This document shows, piece by piece, positions 13,186 to 20,586 of a stretch of 20,586 nt of DNA. Within the stretch, counting starts at the first letter, position 1. Each line of letters begins with the position of its first letter. Origin of the DNA: JAVBQG01 sp031549185 (lineage in GTDB: Bacteria > Synergistota > Synergistia > Synergistales > Synergistaceae); assembly GCA_031549185.1 (NCBI GenBank), contig JAVBQG010000060.1, positions 1 to 20,586 on the forward strand. The letters are read 5' to 3'. Below the pieces are notes generated by a model. That model saw only the letters and a list, made by a program, of their open reading frames with translations. It made no database searches and was not told where the DNA came from. Both the position numbers and the translations under genes were made by a program.

Positions 13186-14502
13186 CTACCACGGCGTCCC
13201 CAGGATCATGTGGGGGACGAAGAGCACCAGCTTCGGGAAGTAGGCGACGAAGATCAGCGCCGGGATCCAGCAGAGGGCGATGAACCAGAGCGCCGGTTTC
13301 ATCATCTCGTTGATCGGCGTGTTCGATAGTCGCCCCGATAGATAGAGCACCGGGGCCGCCGGCGGCGTGATGCAGCCGAGCCCGGTGTTGACGCCGACGA
13401 CCGCCGCGTAGTGGATCGGGCTGAAGCCGAGATCGAGGATGATCGGCATCATGATCGGCGTGGTGAGCGTGACGACGCTGATGTCGTCCATCAGCATGCC
13501 CATGATGACCAGAAAGACGTTGATCATCCCCATGATGACCCACTTGTTGGTGGAGACCGAGTAGAAGAGGCCGAGCACCTTGCCCGGCAGGTCCTCCAGG
13601 ATGTAGAGGCGGCTGAGCATCGACACCGAGTAGAGCATGACCATGATGACGCCGGTCGTGACGCCGGACTCGACCAGGCAGTCCCACAGCCCGCGCGGGG
13701 TCAGGCCCTTGTAGACGAACATGCCGACCGGGATCGCGTAGAGCACCGCCACCGCCGAGGCCTCCGTCGGCGTCATGATGCCGCCGTAGATGCTGCCCAG
13801 CACCAGCACGGGCAGGAAGAGCGCCGGGATCGCGAGCACGCCGCGCTTCTTGAAGAGTTGCACTTTTTCCGCGGTGGTCCGTTTATTCGCGACCAGGATG
13901 GTGGGGTTGTTCCGCAGCAGCCAGATGTTGGCCAGCGAGATCAGGATCGTGACCAGAATGCCTGCCGAGACGGTCGACAGAAAACAGGCCAGCACCGACT
14001 GGCCGCTGATCCAGGCGAAGATGATCAGCGTGGCGTTGGGCGGGATCAAGAGGCCGAGCAGCGCGGCGTTGGCCATCAGGGCGGCGGTGTGCCCGCGCGG
14101 GTAGCCCGCCTTCTCGAAGCGAGGGAACATGATCGAGCCGATGCAGGAGAGCGTGGCGCAGGCTGCGCCGGTGATGGAGCCGAAGACCGCGCAGGAGACG
14201 GTGCCGACCACGCCGAGGCCGCCCTTGACGCTGCCGCAGAAGACGTCGACCAGGTCGATCAGCTTCTCGCCGATCTTGCCCCGTTCCATGAGGCCGCCGG
14301 CGATGATGAAGAGCGCGATCGCCATCAGGGAGACGGACGCCATCTGCTGGTAGCCGTAGGGGATCAGCTGGGAGGGGTTGTAGCCGGCGCCGTCGGGGCC
14401 GCCGAAGAAGATCAGCCAGGCGGCGGAGGCCATGAAACTGACCGGCACCGGCACGCCCAGCAGGAGCGCGGCGATGAGAATGAGCAGCGCGACGTAGATC
14501 AT
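13186..14502 (-). CDS. dctM: TRAP transporter large permease, DctM
   Basis: A 438-residue membrane subunit of a tripartite ATP-independent periplasmic transporter, which uses an ion gradient to import organic acids or similar solutes. Family blocks are visible: LLGVPVPVSFMAS, GGLMERGKIGEKLIDLVD, GSVKGGLGVVGTVSCAVFGSITGAACATLSCIGSIMFP, LLIPPNATLIIFAW, MLMDDISVVTLTTPIMMPI and GVNTGLGCITPPAAPVLYL. Many hydrophobic spans agree with the 11-12 expected. Its ATG overlaps the stop of dctQ (TGATG), so the two are coupled. The substrate cannot be told without the binding protein, which is not encoded here. Confidence 0.94.
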   Translation of the reverse strand: MIYVALLILIAALLLGVPVPVSFMASAAWLIFFGGPDGAGYNPSQLIPYGYQQMASVSLMAIALFIIAGGLMERGKIGEKLIDLVDVFCGSVKGGLGVVGTVSCAVFGSITGAACATLSCIGSIMFPRFEKAGYPRGHTAALMANAALLGLLIPPNATLIIFAWISGQSVLACFLSTVSAGILVTILISLANIWLLRNNPTILVANKRTTAEKVQLFKKRGVLAIPALFLPVLVLGSIYGGIMTPTEASAVAVLYAIPVGMFVYKGLTPRGLWDCLVESGVTTGVIMVMLYSVSMLSRLYILEDLPGKVLGLFYSVSTNKWVIMGMINVFLVIMGMLMDDISVVTLTTPIMMPIILDLGFSPIHYAAVVGVNTGLGCITPPAAPVLYLSGRLSNTPINEMMKPALWFIALCWIPALIFVAYFPKLVLFVPHMILGTPW

Positions 14503-15107
14503 CAGGCTTGTCCTCCCTCGGCGGCGCGCTCGCGCTTCTCGCTCTCACGGGGCCAGCTCGCGAGGGCCTTGGCGGCCTTGATGAAATCGCGCAGGAAGTA
14601 GGCCTCCATGAAGACGAGCCCCAGGGTGATGGCGCCGTAGGATGTGTAAAGCGGGATGCGCCAGACCATGCTCGTGGGGCGGAACTCGCCCGTGCCGAGC
14701 GGGCCCATGAAGCCGAATTCGAAAAACGAGAAGGAGTACCAGGTGAAGAGGCCGCAGACGACCAGGGCGACGGCGTTGCGCGCCACCACGAGGGCGCGCT
14801 TGGCCGGCCCGTCCTTGAAGTACGCGTCCACGACGTCGGCCGAGACGTGGGTGTTGTTCCAGGAGCCGTAGGACGCCCCGATAAAATAGAGCCAGAAGGC
14901 GACGAGCACGGCGATCTCCTCGTATCCGTAGAAGTTCGATTTGAAGATGTAGCGCGCGGCGGCCGCGCCGGCGATGATCAGCGTCATCAGCATGGACATG
15001 CTCACGATGACGACGGAAAAGGCGCGGACGAAAATTTTGTCGAGGCCGCTCAGCGGTTTTTTCGTACTGGTGACCTCGGCGATCTCACAGAGCGATTGCT
15101 CGGACAT
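14502..15107 (-). CDS. dctQ: TRAP transporter small permease, DctQ
   Basis: A 201-residue small membrane subunit of the TRAP transporter. Four hydrophobic spans are visible, with the family signatures AARYIFKSNFYGYEEIAVLVAFWLYFIGASYGSWNNTHVSADVV and FRPTSMVWRIPLYTSYGAITLGLVFMEAYFLRDFIKA. The ATG at 15107 is chosen over an upstream in-frame start at 15134 because a full AAAGGAGGT ribosome site lies 8 bases before it. It is the first gene of a two-gene operon with dctM. No DctP gene precedes it: the next minus-strand gene is a small membrane protein 126 bases upstream. Confidence 0.92.
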   Translation of the reverse strand: MSEQSLCEIAEVTSTKKPLSGLDKIFVRAFSVVIVSMSMLMTLIIAGAAAARYIFKSNFYGYEEIAVLVAFWLYFIGASYGSWNNTHVSADVVDAYFKDGPAKRALVVARNAVALVVCGLFTWYSFSFFEFGFMGPLGTGEFRPTSMVWRIPLYTSYGAITLGLVFMEAYFLRDFIKAAKALASWPRESEKRERAAEGGQA

Positions 15108-15233
15108 CGCAATGACCTCCTTTGGTAGGCGCAAAATATGGAAACCGCAAGGGCCGGTGATCTTTGCCCTTCAGGCTTCGGATGACGAGTTGTTTTTAAG
15201 CGGAAATCGCGTGATGTATCAGGAGGTCCGGAT

Positions 15234-15605
15234 TCAGTTCAATAGAACCATGTCCGATTGGGGTGCCGATTCGAAGATCGCGCCGGTGGAGGCGCGCCAG
15301 GTCAGAAGTATGGGCAGGATGGACTGCCAGAAATCGGAGAGAACGGTTCTCTGTCCGGAAAGAAATGCCTTTGCCGCGAAGAAGAGCCCCAGGAACGCGA
15401 AGATGCGTTCGCGCGTCCGTTCGGCGCGGAGAATGCCGTTGTCGCACGCGGCCTTGATCGCGTGTATCGCGGAGATCGACCTCTCGGAGGTCAGGTTCGA
15501 GAGCGGATCCAACGGGGCGAGGGAGAACATCGACAGCTGCATCGCACAGATCGACGCGATCAGGAGGAAGATGAGTTTTCCGAAGACGTTTGCGCTCCGT
15601 GACAT
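15234..15605 (-). CDS. Small membrane protein of unknown function
   Basis: A 123-residue protein I do not recognise. The N-terminus MSRSANVFGKLIFLLIASICAMQLSMFSLAP holds one hydrophobic span; FAFLGLFFAAKAFLSG (about residues 75-90) and FWQSILPILLTW give one or two more. The ATG at 15605 has GAGGTGA 6 bases upstream; the frame is open further up to 15695 without a ribosome site. It lies upstream of dctQ on the same strand, so it could share a transcript, but it does not resemble DctP (no export signal plus soluble domain). Confidence 0.55.
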   Translation of the reverse strand: MSRSANVFGKLIFLLIASICAMQLSMFSLAPLDPLSNLTSERSISAIHAIKAACDNGILRAERTRERIFAFLGLFFAAKAFLSGQRTVLSDFWQSILPILLTWRASTGAIFESAPQSDMVLLN

Positions 15606-15714
15606 CGATGTCACCTCTTTTCCGGTACTGATATATCTCTGCGCGATGGAGGATAGCACGGAAACGAGAGAAACGCCAGCGTAAGGAGAGTTCACGGCGC
15701 AGGCGTATGAAAGA

Positions 15715-15771
15715 CCTCCCCCTCGGCGCGCTTTCTGCGCGCCGATTCCCCTCTAAAGAGGGTGGACGAGG
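15715..15771. repeat. Palindromic repeat (family C, copy 2)
   Basis: CCTCCCCCTCGGCGCGC-TTTC-type double hairpin: GGCGCGC/GCGCGCC, then CCCCTCT-AA-AGAGGG. It is about 85 percent similar to the reverse complement of 15866-15919, and shares its layout with 95-142. Confidence 0.8.
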
Positions 15772-15865
15772 CGAATATTGATCTTTTCAGGTTTTGTGAT
15801 CGCTGCGCCCGAGCCGTTTCGCAAAAATATTTTCAAACCGTAAGGCAGAATACAACGAGAAGCAT

Positions 15866-15919
15866 CCTCGTCCCCCGCTTTAGAGGGGGATCGGCGTGCG
15901 AAGCGAGCCGAGGGGGAGG
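15866..15919. repeat. Palindromic repeat (family C, copy 3, inverted)
   Basis: Inverted relative to copy 2, with a 3-base length difference in the first hairpin loop. Its end abuts a 16-base fragment (GCCCTTGCCCTGCGAT, 15919-15934) identical to one end of REP palindrome 1. Confidence 0.8.
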
Positions 15920-15990
15920 CCCTTGCCCTGCGATTCTCGTAGGGGATGCCCTACAATACCCGCAGGTATTTTGCGAAAGGGGCAAAGCAT

Positions 15991-16788
15991 ATGCGGGTGA
16001 AAAATTCGACCGTTCTGCCAGCCTTCCTCCTCTTGCTGCTTTTCGCAGTGTCCTCCTTCGCCGCGCTCCCCTCCCGCGCCGACCTCGTCGTCCGCTTCGC
16101 GGACGAGCGCCCGAAAGCGTGGGGCACCAACGTCGCGGGCGTCCTCTCGCGTGTCAAAACCGACCAGAGGATCGTCGCCCTCACCTTCGACGCCTGCGAC
16201 GGACGCAAAGACGGCTACGACGCCGCGCTGATCGACTTTCTGGTCGCGAATAAAATCCCCGCCACGCTCTTCGTGAATGCCCGCTGGATCGACGCGCACG
16301 AAAAGACATTCCGCGCGCCCGCCGCCAACCCCCTCTTCGAGATCGAGAACCACGGCGCGCGGCACCGGCCGCTCTCCGTGGCGGGGCGCGGTGCCTACGG
16401 CATCGAGGGCACGAAAAATATCGGCGAGGCCTACGACGAGGTCGAGGGCGGCGCCAGGAGGATCGAGGCGCTGACCGGCAGGCGCCCGCGCTTCTTCCGC
16501 GCCGGCACCGCCCACTACGACGACGTGGCCGCGCGGCTGGTGCGCGCGATGGGCTTCGGGATCGCCGGCTTCGCGATCAACGGCGACGGCGGAGGCACGT
16601 ACTCATCCGCCACCGTGGGACGGATGCTCCTCTCCGCAAAAGGCGGCGAGATCGTCCTCCTCCACATGAACAGACCGGGCTCCGGCACCCTGCCGGGCTT
16701 GAAACGAGCGATCCCCGCGCTGCAGAAAAAAGGATTCCGCTTTCTGACGTTATCGGAGCTTCTGAAAGAGGCGAATCGTGTAAAATAG
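15991..16788 (+). CDS. Secreted polysaccharide deacetylase (NodB domain)
   Basis: A 265-residue exported carbohydrate esterase 4-type deacetylase, probably acting on peptidoglycan or another N-acetylated glycan. A signal peptide covers residues 1-25 (KNSTVLPAFLLLLLFAVSSFA). Catalytic and metal motifs are TFDACDG (D67, D70), ENHGARHRPLS (H121, H125), FFRAGTAHYD (R170) and EIVLLHMNRPG (H225). The ATG at 15991 is preferred because AAAGGGG lies about 10 bases upstream; an in-frame ATG at 15946 would precede the signal peptide with an unlikely extension. It lies 46 bases before the first of three membrane-protein paralogues and may be co-transcribed with it. Confidence 0.9.
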   Translation: MRVKNSTVLPAFLLLLLFAVSSFAALPSRADLVVRFADERPKAWGTNVAGVLSRVKTDQRIVALTFDACDGRKDGYDAALIDFLVANKIPATLFVNARWIDAHEKTFRAPAANPLFEIENHGARHRPLSVAGRGAYGIEGTKNIGEAYDEVEGGARRIEALTGRRPRFFRAGTAHYDDVAARLVRAMGFGIAGFAINGDGGGTYSSATVGRMLLSAKGGEIVLLHMNRPGSGTLPGLKRAIPALQKKGFRFLTLSELLKEANRVK

Positions 16789-16834
16789 GCATATCGGAAT
16801 CGTTCGAAATATTCGCAAACAGGGGGTCGGCACG

Positions 16835-17662
16835 ATGAATACACCAACCCGGCATAGGATTCCCGCTATCGTCGCAATCTATGCCGCGTTTGCTTTCGCG
16901 CTTTTCACGCGCGGCAAAATTCCGGGGCAGTATTACAGTTTCCTGTTGAGCGCCCTCCTGATGTTCGCCTCTATTTTGTGGGAGATCGGGGATTTTTCGG
17001 AAGACGACGGAAGATGCGTGAATGCACGCGAGCGTGGCAGGGATGTTCTTTGGGGGATACTTCTTTTCATCGGAGCGATATCGATGGGGGTGATGTTACC
17101 CAAGCATGTAGCTTATATTATATTTCTCCTATGCTTCGCTTGCGTGCCGGTTTACACGCAAATTTTGCTGGGGGCCGTGAGCGTGAGCCGTTATTTCGAC
17201 TTCCTCGCTGCAGTTCCGTTCGTTCCGTCCGAGGAGGGGCGAGAGGTCTTCGCGTCGAAAAGTGAGGATATGATGGCGCGCATCGAGCGAGTCAGGGAAA
17301 AGAAGGTCGGCTCTATCGCCTGGGTCTTCTGTGTGGGTTTTTTCATCGCGCTGATGCTAATTGCCGATCCCATGTTTCCTTCCAGGGTCGGGATTGCAAG
17401 TTACTCCACTTTCATCTGTGTCGACATCTTTATATGCGCTTTTATCGCCACGCTCTGCTATTTCGGGAAGACCGTCAATCAGCACTTCGCACTGTGTGGA
17501 GCGAAATACGAACAGGCCTTTCTGAATCATTCGCTGCGGGATGAGGATATGTTCGAGTTGCACCGCATGATGGCGCACCAGGTCAAAAAAGCGGCGATCA
17601 TATTTGCCGTCGTGGTCTATGCGACGACGTTTTGCGTTTTCTATCTGCTTCTGGGTTCGTAA
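16835..17662 (+). CDS. Multi-pass membrane protein, paralogue 1 of 3, unknown family
   Basis: A 275-residue protein I do not recognise. About six to seven hydrophobic spans are visible: near residues 9-25, 34-50, 70-88, 92-113, 160-177, 192-210 and 253-273. It shares with the two paralogues downstream the opening RGK(I/M)P..QY, a GD pair near residue 52, the central VSVSRYFDFLAAVP (115-128) and the C-terminal block LRDEDMFELHRMMAHQVKKAAIIFAVVVYATTF (234-266). The ATG at 16835 has GGGGGT upstream. The gene is lower in GC than the deacetylase before it. It is not an ABC or MFS transporter by any motif I can see. Confidence 0.7.
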   Translation: MNTPTRHRIPAIVAIYAAFAFALFTRGKIPGQYYSFLLSALLMFASILWEIGDFSEDDGRCVNARERGRDVLWGILLFIGAISMGVMLPKHVAYIIFLLCFACVPVYTQILLGAVSVSRYFDFLAAVPFVPSEEGREVFASKSEDMMARIERVREKKVGSIAWVFCVGFFIALMLIADPMFPSRVGIASYSTFICVDIFICAFIATLCYFGKTVNQHFALCGAKYEQAFLNHSLRDEDMFELHRMMAHQVKKAAIIFAVVVYATTFCVFYLLLGS

Positions 17663-17682
17663 GGGCGAGCGGACTGCCTGAA

Positions 17683-17715
17683 TTATCAACATATCCACAA
17701 CAAACCTGTGGATAA
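17683..17715. promoter_or_regulatory. Cluster of three DnaA-box-like 9-mers
   Basis: TTATCAACA (17683-17691, one mismatch to TTATCCACA), ATATCCACA (17691-17699, one mismatch) and TGTGGATAA (17707-17715, a perfect box on the minus strand). The last two form an inverted repeat with a 7-base loop. They sit in the 92-base gap between paralogues 1 and 2; no T-run follows, so terminator function is less likely. Confidence 0.45.
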
Positions 17716-17754
17716 ACGACGAAATCACTTGGAAATTTTCTGGAGGCGAGAAGA

Positions 17755-18582
17755 ATGGATGCACGTGCCCGCGTTGTCTTTCCTGCCGCGCTTGTAAGCC
17801 TTGTGGGAGTGTTCTTCGTGTCTTTCGCGCGGGGCAAAATGCCAGACCCGCAGTACGGTCTTGTCGTGGCTTCCCTCATGATGCTTGTGTCCGTTCTCTT
17901 TGCGGCTGGCGACTTGAAGAACTTCGTCATTGGCAGAAGATGGTTATTTGAAAATGGTTGGTTTAGGCTTCTTGTGCCCAAGGACGACCAATTCAGTTAC
18001 TTGGCGATGCCGTTTTTTGGTTCCCTGGTTGCATTTTTTATGATAGCGCCCGTTCGCCGAGTCGCCATTTTATTGCCGATGGTGCCTTATGCCATCGGTG
18101 TATTCTGGGTTCTTCCCTATACAAGGACGCTATTGACGACTTTGAGCGCAAGTCGCTATCTCGATTCTCTCGTAACGATCCCGAAGGAAGGTGGCACCGT
18201 TAAGGACGAGGAAATGGGAATGTTCGTGCAAAACTATGGAAAAAAGACGTGGCTCAAATTGTTTCTAGTGAATCTGCTCCTTGTCGTGTTTGCTTACAAC
18301 TTCTCCAAAATAATGGGTGGCTCCATTGTGAATAGCGCAACCCTGTTGTTCCTGATAGCGCTGGTTATAGCTTATTTCTGCTGGGGAGAAGCGGCCAACA
18401 AGGTGCTCGTTCAGTATGGGCTTAGACGTGAGAAGGGCCTTCTTGAAGGAGCGCCCCAGGACGATGTTTTCTTCGAGATACAACGCACATTTGCTCGTCG
18501 GATGAAAAACGTTTCCATCGCACTCGCCGTCGTGATCTATCCGGCGACCTTCGTGATTTTATACGCGGCATTGATCCATTAG
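17755..18582 (+). CDS. Multi-pass membrane protein, paralogue 2 of 3, unknown family
   Basis: A 275-residue protein, the same length as paralogue 1 and clearly related: FARGKMPDPQYGLVVASLMMLVSVLFAAGDL (24-54), LSASRYLDSLVTIP (130-143) and PQDDVFFEIQRTFARRMKNVSIALAVVIYPATFVILY (234-270). Spans are visible near residues 8-24, 36-51, 82-98, 102-120, 168-182, 195-210 and 254-272. The ATG at 17755 has GGAGG 9 bases upstream. Function unknown. The DnaA-box-like cluster lies 40 bases before the start. Confidence 0.7.
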   Translation: MDARARVVFPAALVSLVGVFFVSFARGKMPDPQYGLVVASLMMLVSVLFAAGDLKNFVIGRRWLFENGWFRLLVPKDDQFSYLAMPFFGSLVAFFMIAPVRRVAILLPMVPYAIGVFWVLPYTRTLLTTLSASRYLDSLVTIPKEGGTVKDEEMGMFVQNYGKKTWLKLFLVNLLLVVFAYNFSKIMGGSIVNSATLLFLIALVIAYFCWGEAANKVLVQYGLRREKGLLEGAPQDDVFFEIQRTFARRMKNVSIALAVVIYPATFVILYAALIH

Positions 18583-18623
18583 CCCATACTGCTGAAAACG
18601 CAAGATTGCGAGGATGAGAAGAG

Positions 18624-19283
18624 ATGCTCATATCGGAGAGGATCCACGAAATGCCACCGCGGGAGGAGCTGCTTCGGCGCCTGCTCGCGTACGCCAAGAT
18701 CGACCGCATCATGAACCCGGACCCCGATGACTGCATGGTCCGCGTCTACCACTACGACAAAGACTGGGTGACGGGCGGACATTTTCTCAAGATCGACGAC
18801 TCCGGCGGGGACCACTATCACGTGCTCTTCTCGCCCGGCGGTTGCATCGTAAAGGGCTTCGACCACGAGAGCGATCTCAGCCCCTACAACTACGACGAGA
18901 ACGATCCCATGCCGGACGTGCTCGCGGGGCACGACTTCTACGACGGCGCTCCGGCGGAGCTGCTGTGCCTGCTGGACGACCCGGCGCTGGAGAAGGAGCT
19001 GGCCACCTTCTGCGCCTGGCAGGCCGCGGGCGACGACCGGTGGCACTGTGCGCCGTCCGAAATTCCCGACGACTGGAGCGACGGCATCGAGACGTTCCTC
19101 TTCTACGCGCAGGACCTCGAAGAGTACAGGCACTGGTTCGAGGAGTACTACGAGCGGAAGGTGGACCTGAAAACCATTCGGGATATCGCGGACGGCAAGC
19201 CCGTGACGGCGGAGCTCGCGAGAGCCCTGAACCCCGAGGGCGACGTGGAGCTGATTCTGAAGGAGTTGGAGGAGAACTTTTAG
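18624..19283 (+). CDS. Acidic soluble protein of unknown function
   Basis: A 219-residue protein without signal peptide or membrane span, strongly acidic, with aromatic-rich stretches (VRVYHYDKDWVTGGHFLKIDDSGGDHYHVLFSPGGCIVKGFDHESDLSPYNYDEN and ETFLFYAQDLEEYRHWFEEYYE). I recall similar uncharacterised proteins but cannot name a family. The acidic, aromatic composition is like that of many immunity or SUKH-type proteins, which is only a suggestion. Starts at 18624 (AGGA 9 bases upstream) and 18651 (GAGAGG 9 bases upstream) are both possible; the second begins MPPREELLRRLLAYAK. It has higher GC than the membrane genes on either side and lies between paralogues 2 and 3. Confidence 0.7.
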   Translation: MLISERIHEMPPREELLRRLLAYAKIDRIMNPDPDDCMVRVYHYDKDWVTGGHFLKIDDSGGDHYHVLFSPGGCIVKGFDHESDLSPYNYDENDPMPDVLAGHDFYDGAPAELLCLLDDPALEKELATFCAWQAAGDDRWHCAPSEIPDDWSDGIETFLFYAQDLEEYRHWFEEYYERKVDLKTIRDIADGKPVTAELARALNPEGDVELILKELEENF

Positions 19284-19398
19284 CGCCGTTCGGGCGGCGC
19301 GTCCCCATGATCGATTCGGCGGTGTTTTATATTCACTGTGTGGTGATTGGATTCCGAGAAGCAAATGCTCTTGTCTTTTCACAACGGGGGTGTGTGTG

Positions 19399-20229
19399 GT
19401 GAGAGAGAGGTTTTGGGATTCGTTGGCGGGTGTTGTTGTCTTTCTACTTGTGGTAGCGCTCCTTTTGCTCTACGGGAGCATCTCGGGCGAGTCGGTCATC
19501 GACAAGCACCCGTTCGGTTTTTACGCTTTGTTTTTGGCGGCATTCGCATTGTGGGGTATGGGAGACGTCAGAACCCAGCTTGACCGCAAGCGGTGGATCT
19601 TCACGAACCACAAAGCTTTTCTCAAAAGAGATCGCAGTTTCATAGTAATCATTTTCTTTTGCATCCTTGGCGCGGTGGGATTTGGTCAAACCCCTTCTAT
19701 CCTGTCTCGTGGTTTGTTTGTTTTCGGTCTGTTGGCACTCGTCCATACGCACACGCTTTGTGGCGCCGTGAGCGTCAGCAATTGTCTCGATTCTCTCTCG
19801 GATAAATCTGTCCCTGTGAGCGTTCTGGGGGAGATAAACAGGGATGAGCTGGTTGCCAACTTGAAGCGAAGCCGCGAAACATCGGCGCTGGTGGTGTTTT
19901 CCATCTTTATCGCGTTGGCGTTCGTCCTCTATCGATTGTTTCGTGGTTCCTTTGCCGGGCTCGAGTACGGCAACGCCCTCTTCTTCCTCGCGCTTTTGGG
20001 CGTTGCGTTCATCGTGGCGTGCTGTTTTTTCGCGGACGCCGCCGTTTTGAACCTCGCGCTCTATGTCGTCAAGCGCGATGGTGAGCTTTGCGACGGCCTG
20101 CGTCGCGACGACGACGTATTCGACCTGTACCGCGCATTCGCGCGCCAGGTCAAAGGGGTCGCGATCATGCTCGCCCTTTTGCTCTACCCGGCGCTCGTTT
20201 ACCTGCTTTACTTGGTGGTGAAACGTTAG
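19399..20229 (+). CDS. Multi-pass membrane protein, paralogue 3 of 3, unknown family
   Basis: A 276-residue protein related to the two paralogues upstream, the most divergent of the three. Shared blocks are HPFGFYALFLAAFALWGMGDV (37-57), GAVSVSNCLDSL (122-133) and LRRDDDVFDLYRAFARQVKGVAIMLALLLYPALVYLLYL in the C-terminal 45 residues. The Arg-Tyr of the central motif is replaced by Asn-Cys. Like paralogue 2 it has RKRWIF/GRRWLF after the second span, a piece absent from paralogue 1. The GTG at 19399 is preferred because GGGGGT lies 7 bases upstream; GTGs at 19390 and 19396 overlap that site. Function unknown. Confidence 0.7.
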   Translation: MRERFWDSLAGVVVFLLVVALLLLYGSISGESVIDKHPFGFYALFLAAFALWGMGDVRTQLDRKRWIFTNHKAFLKRDRSFIVIIFFCILGAVGFGQTPSILSRGLFVFGLLALVHTHTLCGAVSVSNCLDSLSDKSVPVSVLGEINRDELVANLKRSRETSALVVFSIFIALAFVLYRLFRGSFAGLEYGNALFFLALLGVAFIVACCFFADAAVLNLALYVVKRDGELCDGLRRDDDVFDLYRAFARQVKGVAIMLALLLYPALVYLLYLVVKR

Positions 20230-20277
20230 GCGAGGGGTTGGTTGTTCGCGCTGATTTTCCTAGCCTGTTATCGCGAA

Positions 20278-20323
20278 AACGCACAGGGGCAGATGAATCA
20301 AGCCCTCTGTGCGTTTTGCGAAT
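20278..20323 (+). terminator. Intrinsic terminator after membrane paralogue 3
   Basis: AACGCACAGGGG pairs with CCTCTGTGCGTT (one G-U pair) around a loop, followed by TTTTG on the plus strand. The AAAA on the other side lets it serve the convergent minus-strand gene as well. Confidence 0.7.
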
Positions 20324-20586
20324 CGGCCGTCTTGTTTTGAACGAACAGCCTGCACAACAGATACCCGACGGCGGCCCCGAGCGTGTTCAAGATCAAATCG
20401 TCCAGCTCGGCCACGCCCTTGTAGAAGACGAATTGTACGGTCTCGATGTCGGGCGGCGTGACAAAATAGGCCAGTTTATCTGAGATAGGCACGCAAAAGT
20501 AGGCCACCGTGAGAGACTGCCTCTCGAGAATGGAACTCGGGGGGGCAAAAGGAGATGCTGACGGTGGAAACGATACGGAAAGTGAG
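20298..20586 (-). CDS. VanZ-like protein, C-terminal part, running off the window
   Basis: The C-terminus reads IETVQFVFYKGVAELDDLILNTLGAAVGYLLCRLF, which matches the end of VanZ-like membrane proteins (E..Q....R...D-D-ILNTLG..GY). The frame is open to the right edge of the window, but the part before it (PPSSILERQSLTVAYFCVPISDKLAYF) is not the hydrophobic spans expected, so the gene may be damaged or begin at the GTG 20505-20507 as a 69-residue remnant. Its 3' end overlaps the bidirectional terminator. Confidence 0.55.
   Translation of the reverse strand, partial: SLSVSFPPSASPFAPPSSILERQSLTVAYFCVPISDKLAYFVTPPDIETVQFVFYKGVAELDDLILNTLGAAVGYLLCRLFVQNKTADSQNAQRA

Larger units (their letters stand above)
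15606..15990. other. Gene-free repeat-rich interval
   Basis: No gene is supported here. The interval holds the inverted pair of family C repeats (15715-15771, 15866-15919) and a half REP (15919-15934). Open frames on both strands run through the repeats without homology or ribosome sites. The last 20 bases carry the deacetylase ribosome site (AAAGGGG). Confidence 0.7.

Noticed and set aside
17691..17715. An intrinsic terminator from the TATCCACA/TGTGGATA hairpin
   Set aside because: No T-run follows on either strand; the match to DnaA boxes explains the sequence better, though not conclusively.
20088..20483. A 131-codon plus-strand frame near the right edge
   Set aside because: It overlaps paralogue 3 in another frame and then runs through the terminator and antisense to the VanZ-like frame.

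Overview
The window is a GC-rich chromosomal segment from what looks like an anaerobic Gram-negative bacterium. It encodes a polyferredoxin membrane protein with a Tat-type DUF362 partner, a two-gene TRAP transporter, an LplT/Aas-like lysophospholipid salvage pair and methylglyoxal synthase. The gene set and codon use would fit Synergistota, but no rRNA or universal marker is present, so that placement is an inference of moderate to low confidence. No tRNA, rRNA or CRISPR array was recognised.

Layout: (1) 147-2630, minus strand: a DUF362 protein and a multi-cluster Fe-S membrane protein form an operon. Two palindromic repeats sit in frame inside the Fe-S gene. (2) 2674-4834, plus strand, lower GC: a KPVIYLYP-type lipoprotein, a GNAT acetyltransferase, and a VapBC-type AbrB/PIN toxin-antitoxin pair with a clear operator. 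(3) 4885-7703: a small membrane protein, then a GLUG-repeat secreted protein that appears broken by a frameshift in a C tract and an internal TGA. Its 3' end is repeated (41 of 42 bases) on the far side of a reversed hicAB pair. A decayed HigB-type toxin follows, lying in three reading frames, with its antitoxin intact. (4) 7725-12417: mgsA, an orphan HicB, an LplT-like MFS transporter and a fused acyltransferase/AMP-ligase (Aas-like). The last two probably re-import and re-acylate lysophospholipids. (5) 12418-13100: a RAYT-type Y1 transposase framed by REP palindromes. (6) 13130-15605, minus strand: TRAP DctQ and DctM with a strong terminator and no DctP, plus a small membrane protein upstream. 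(7) 15606-15990: an inverted pair of a third palindromic repeat family, one copy fused to half a REP. (8) 15991-20229: a secreted polysaccharide deacetylase, then three divergent paralogues of an unrecognised multi-pass membrane protein with an acidic soluble protein between the second and third. A cluster of DnaA-box-like 9-mers lies between the first two paralogues. (9) The right edge holds a terminator and a VanZ-like C-terminal fragment.

The main themes are accumulation and decay of toxin-antitoxin loci (four in about 4.5 kb) and heavy colonisation by at least four kinds of palindromic repeat, some of them inside a coding sequence. The best candidate for an undescribed system is the three-paralogue membrane protein cluster at 16.8-20.2 kb.
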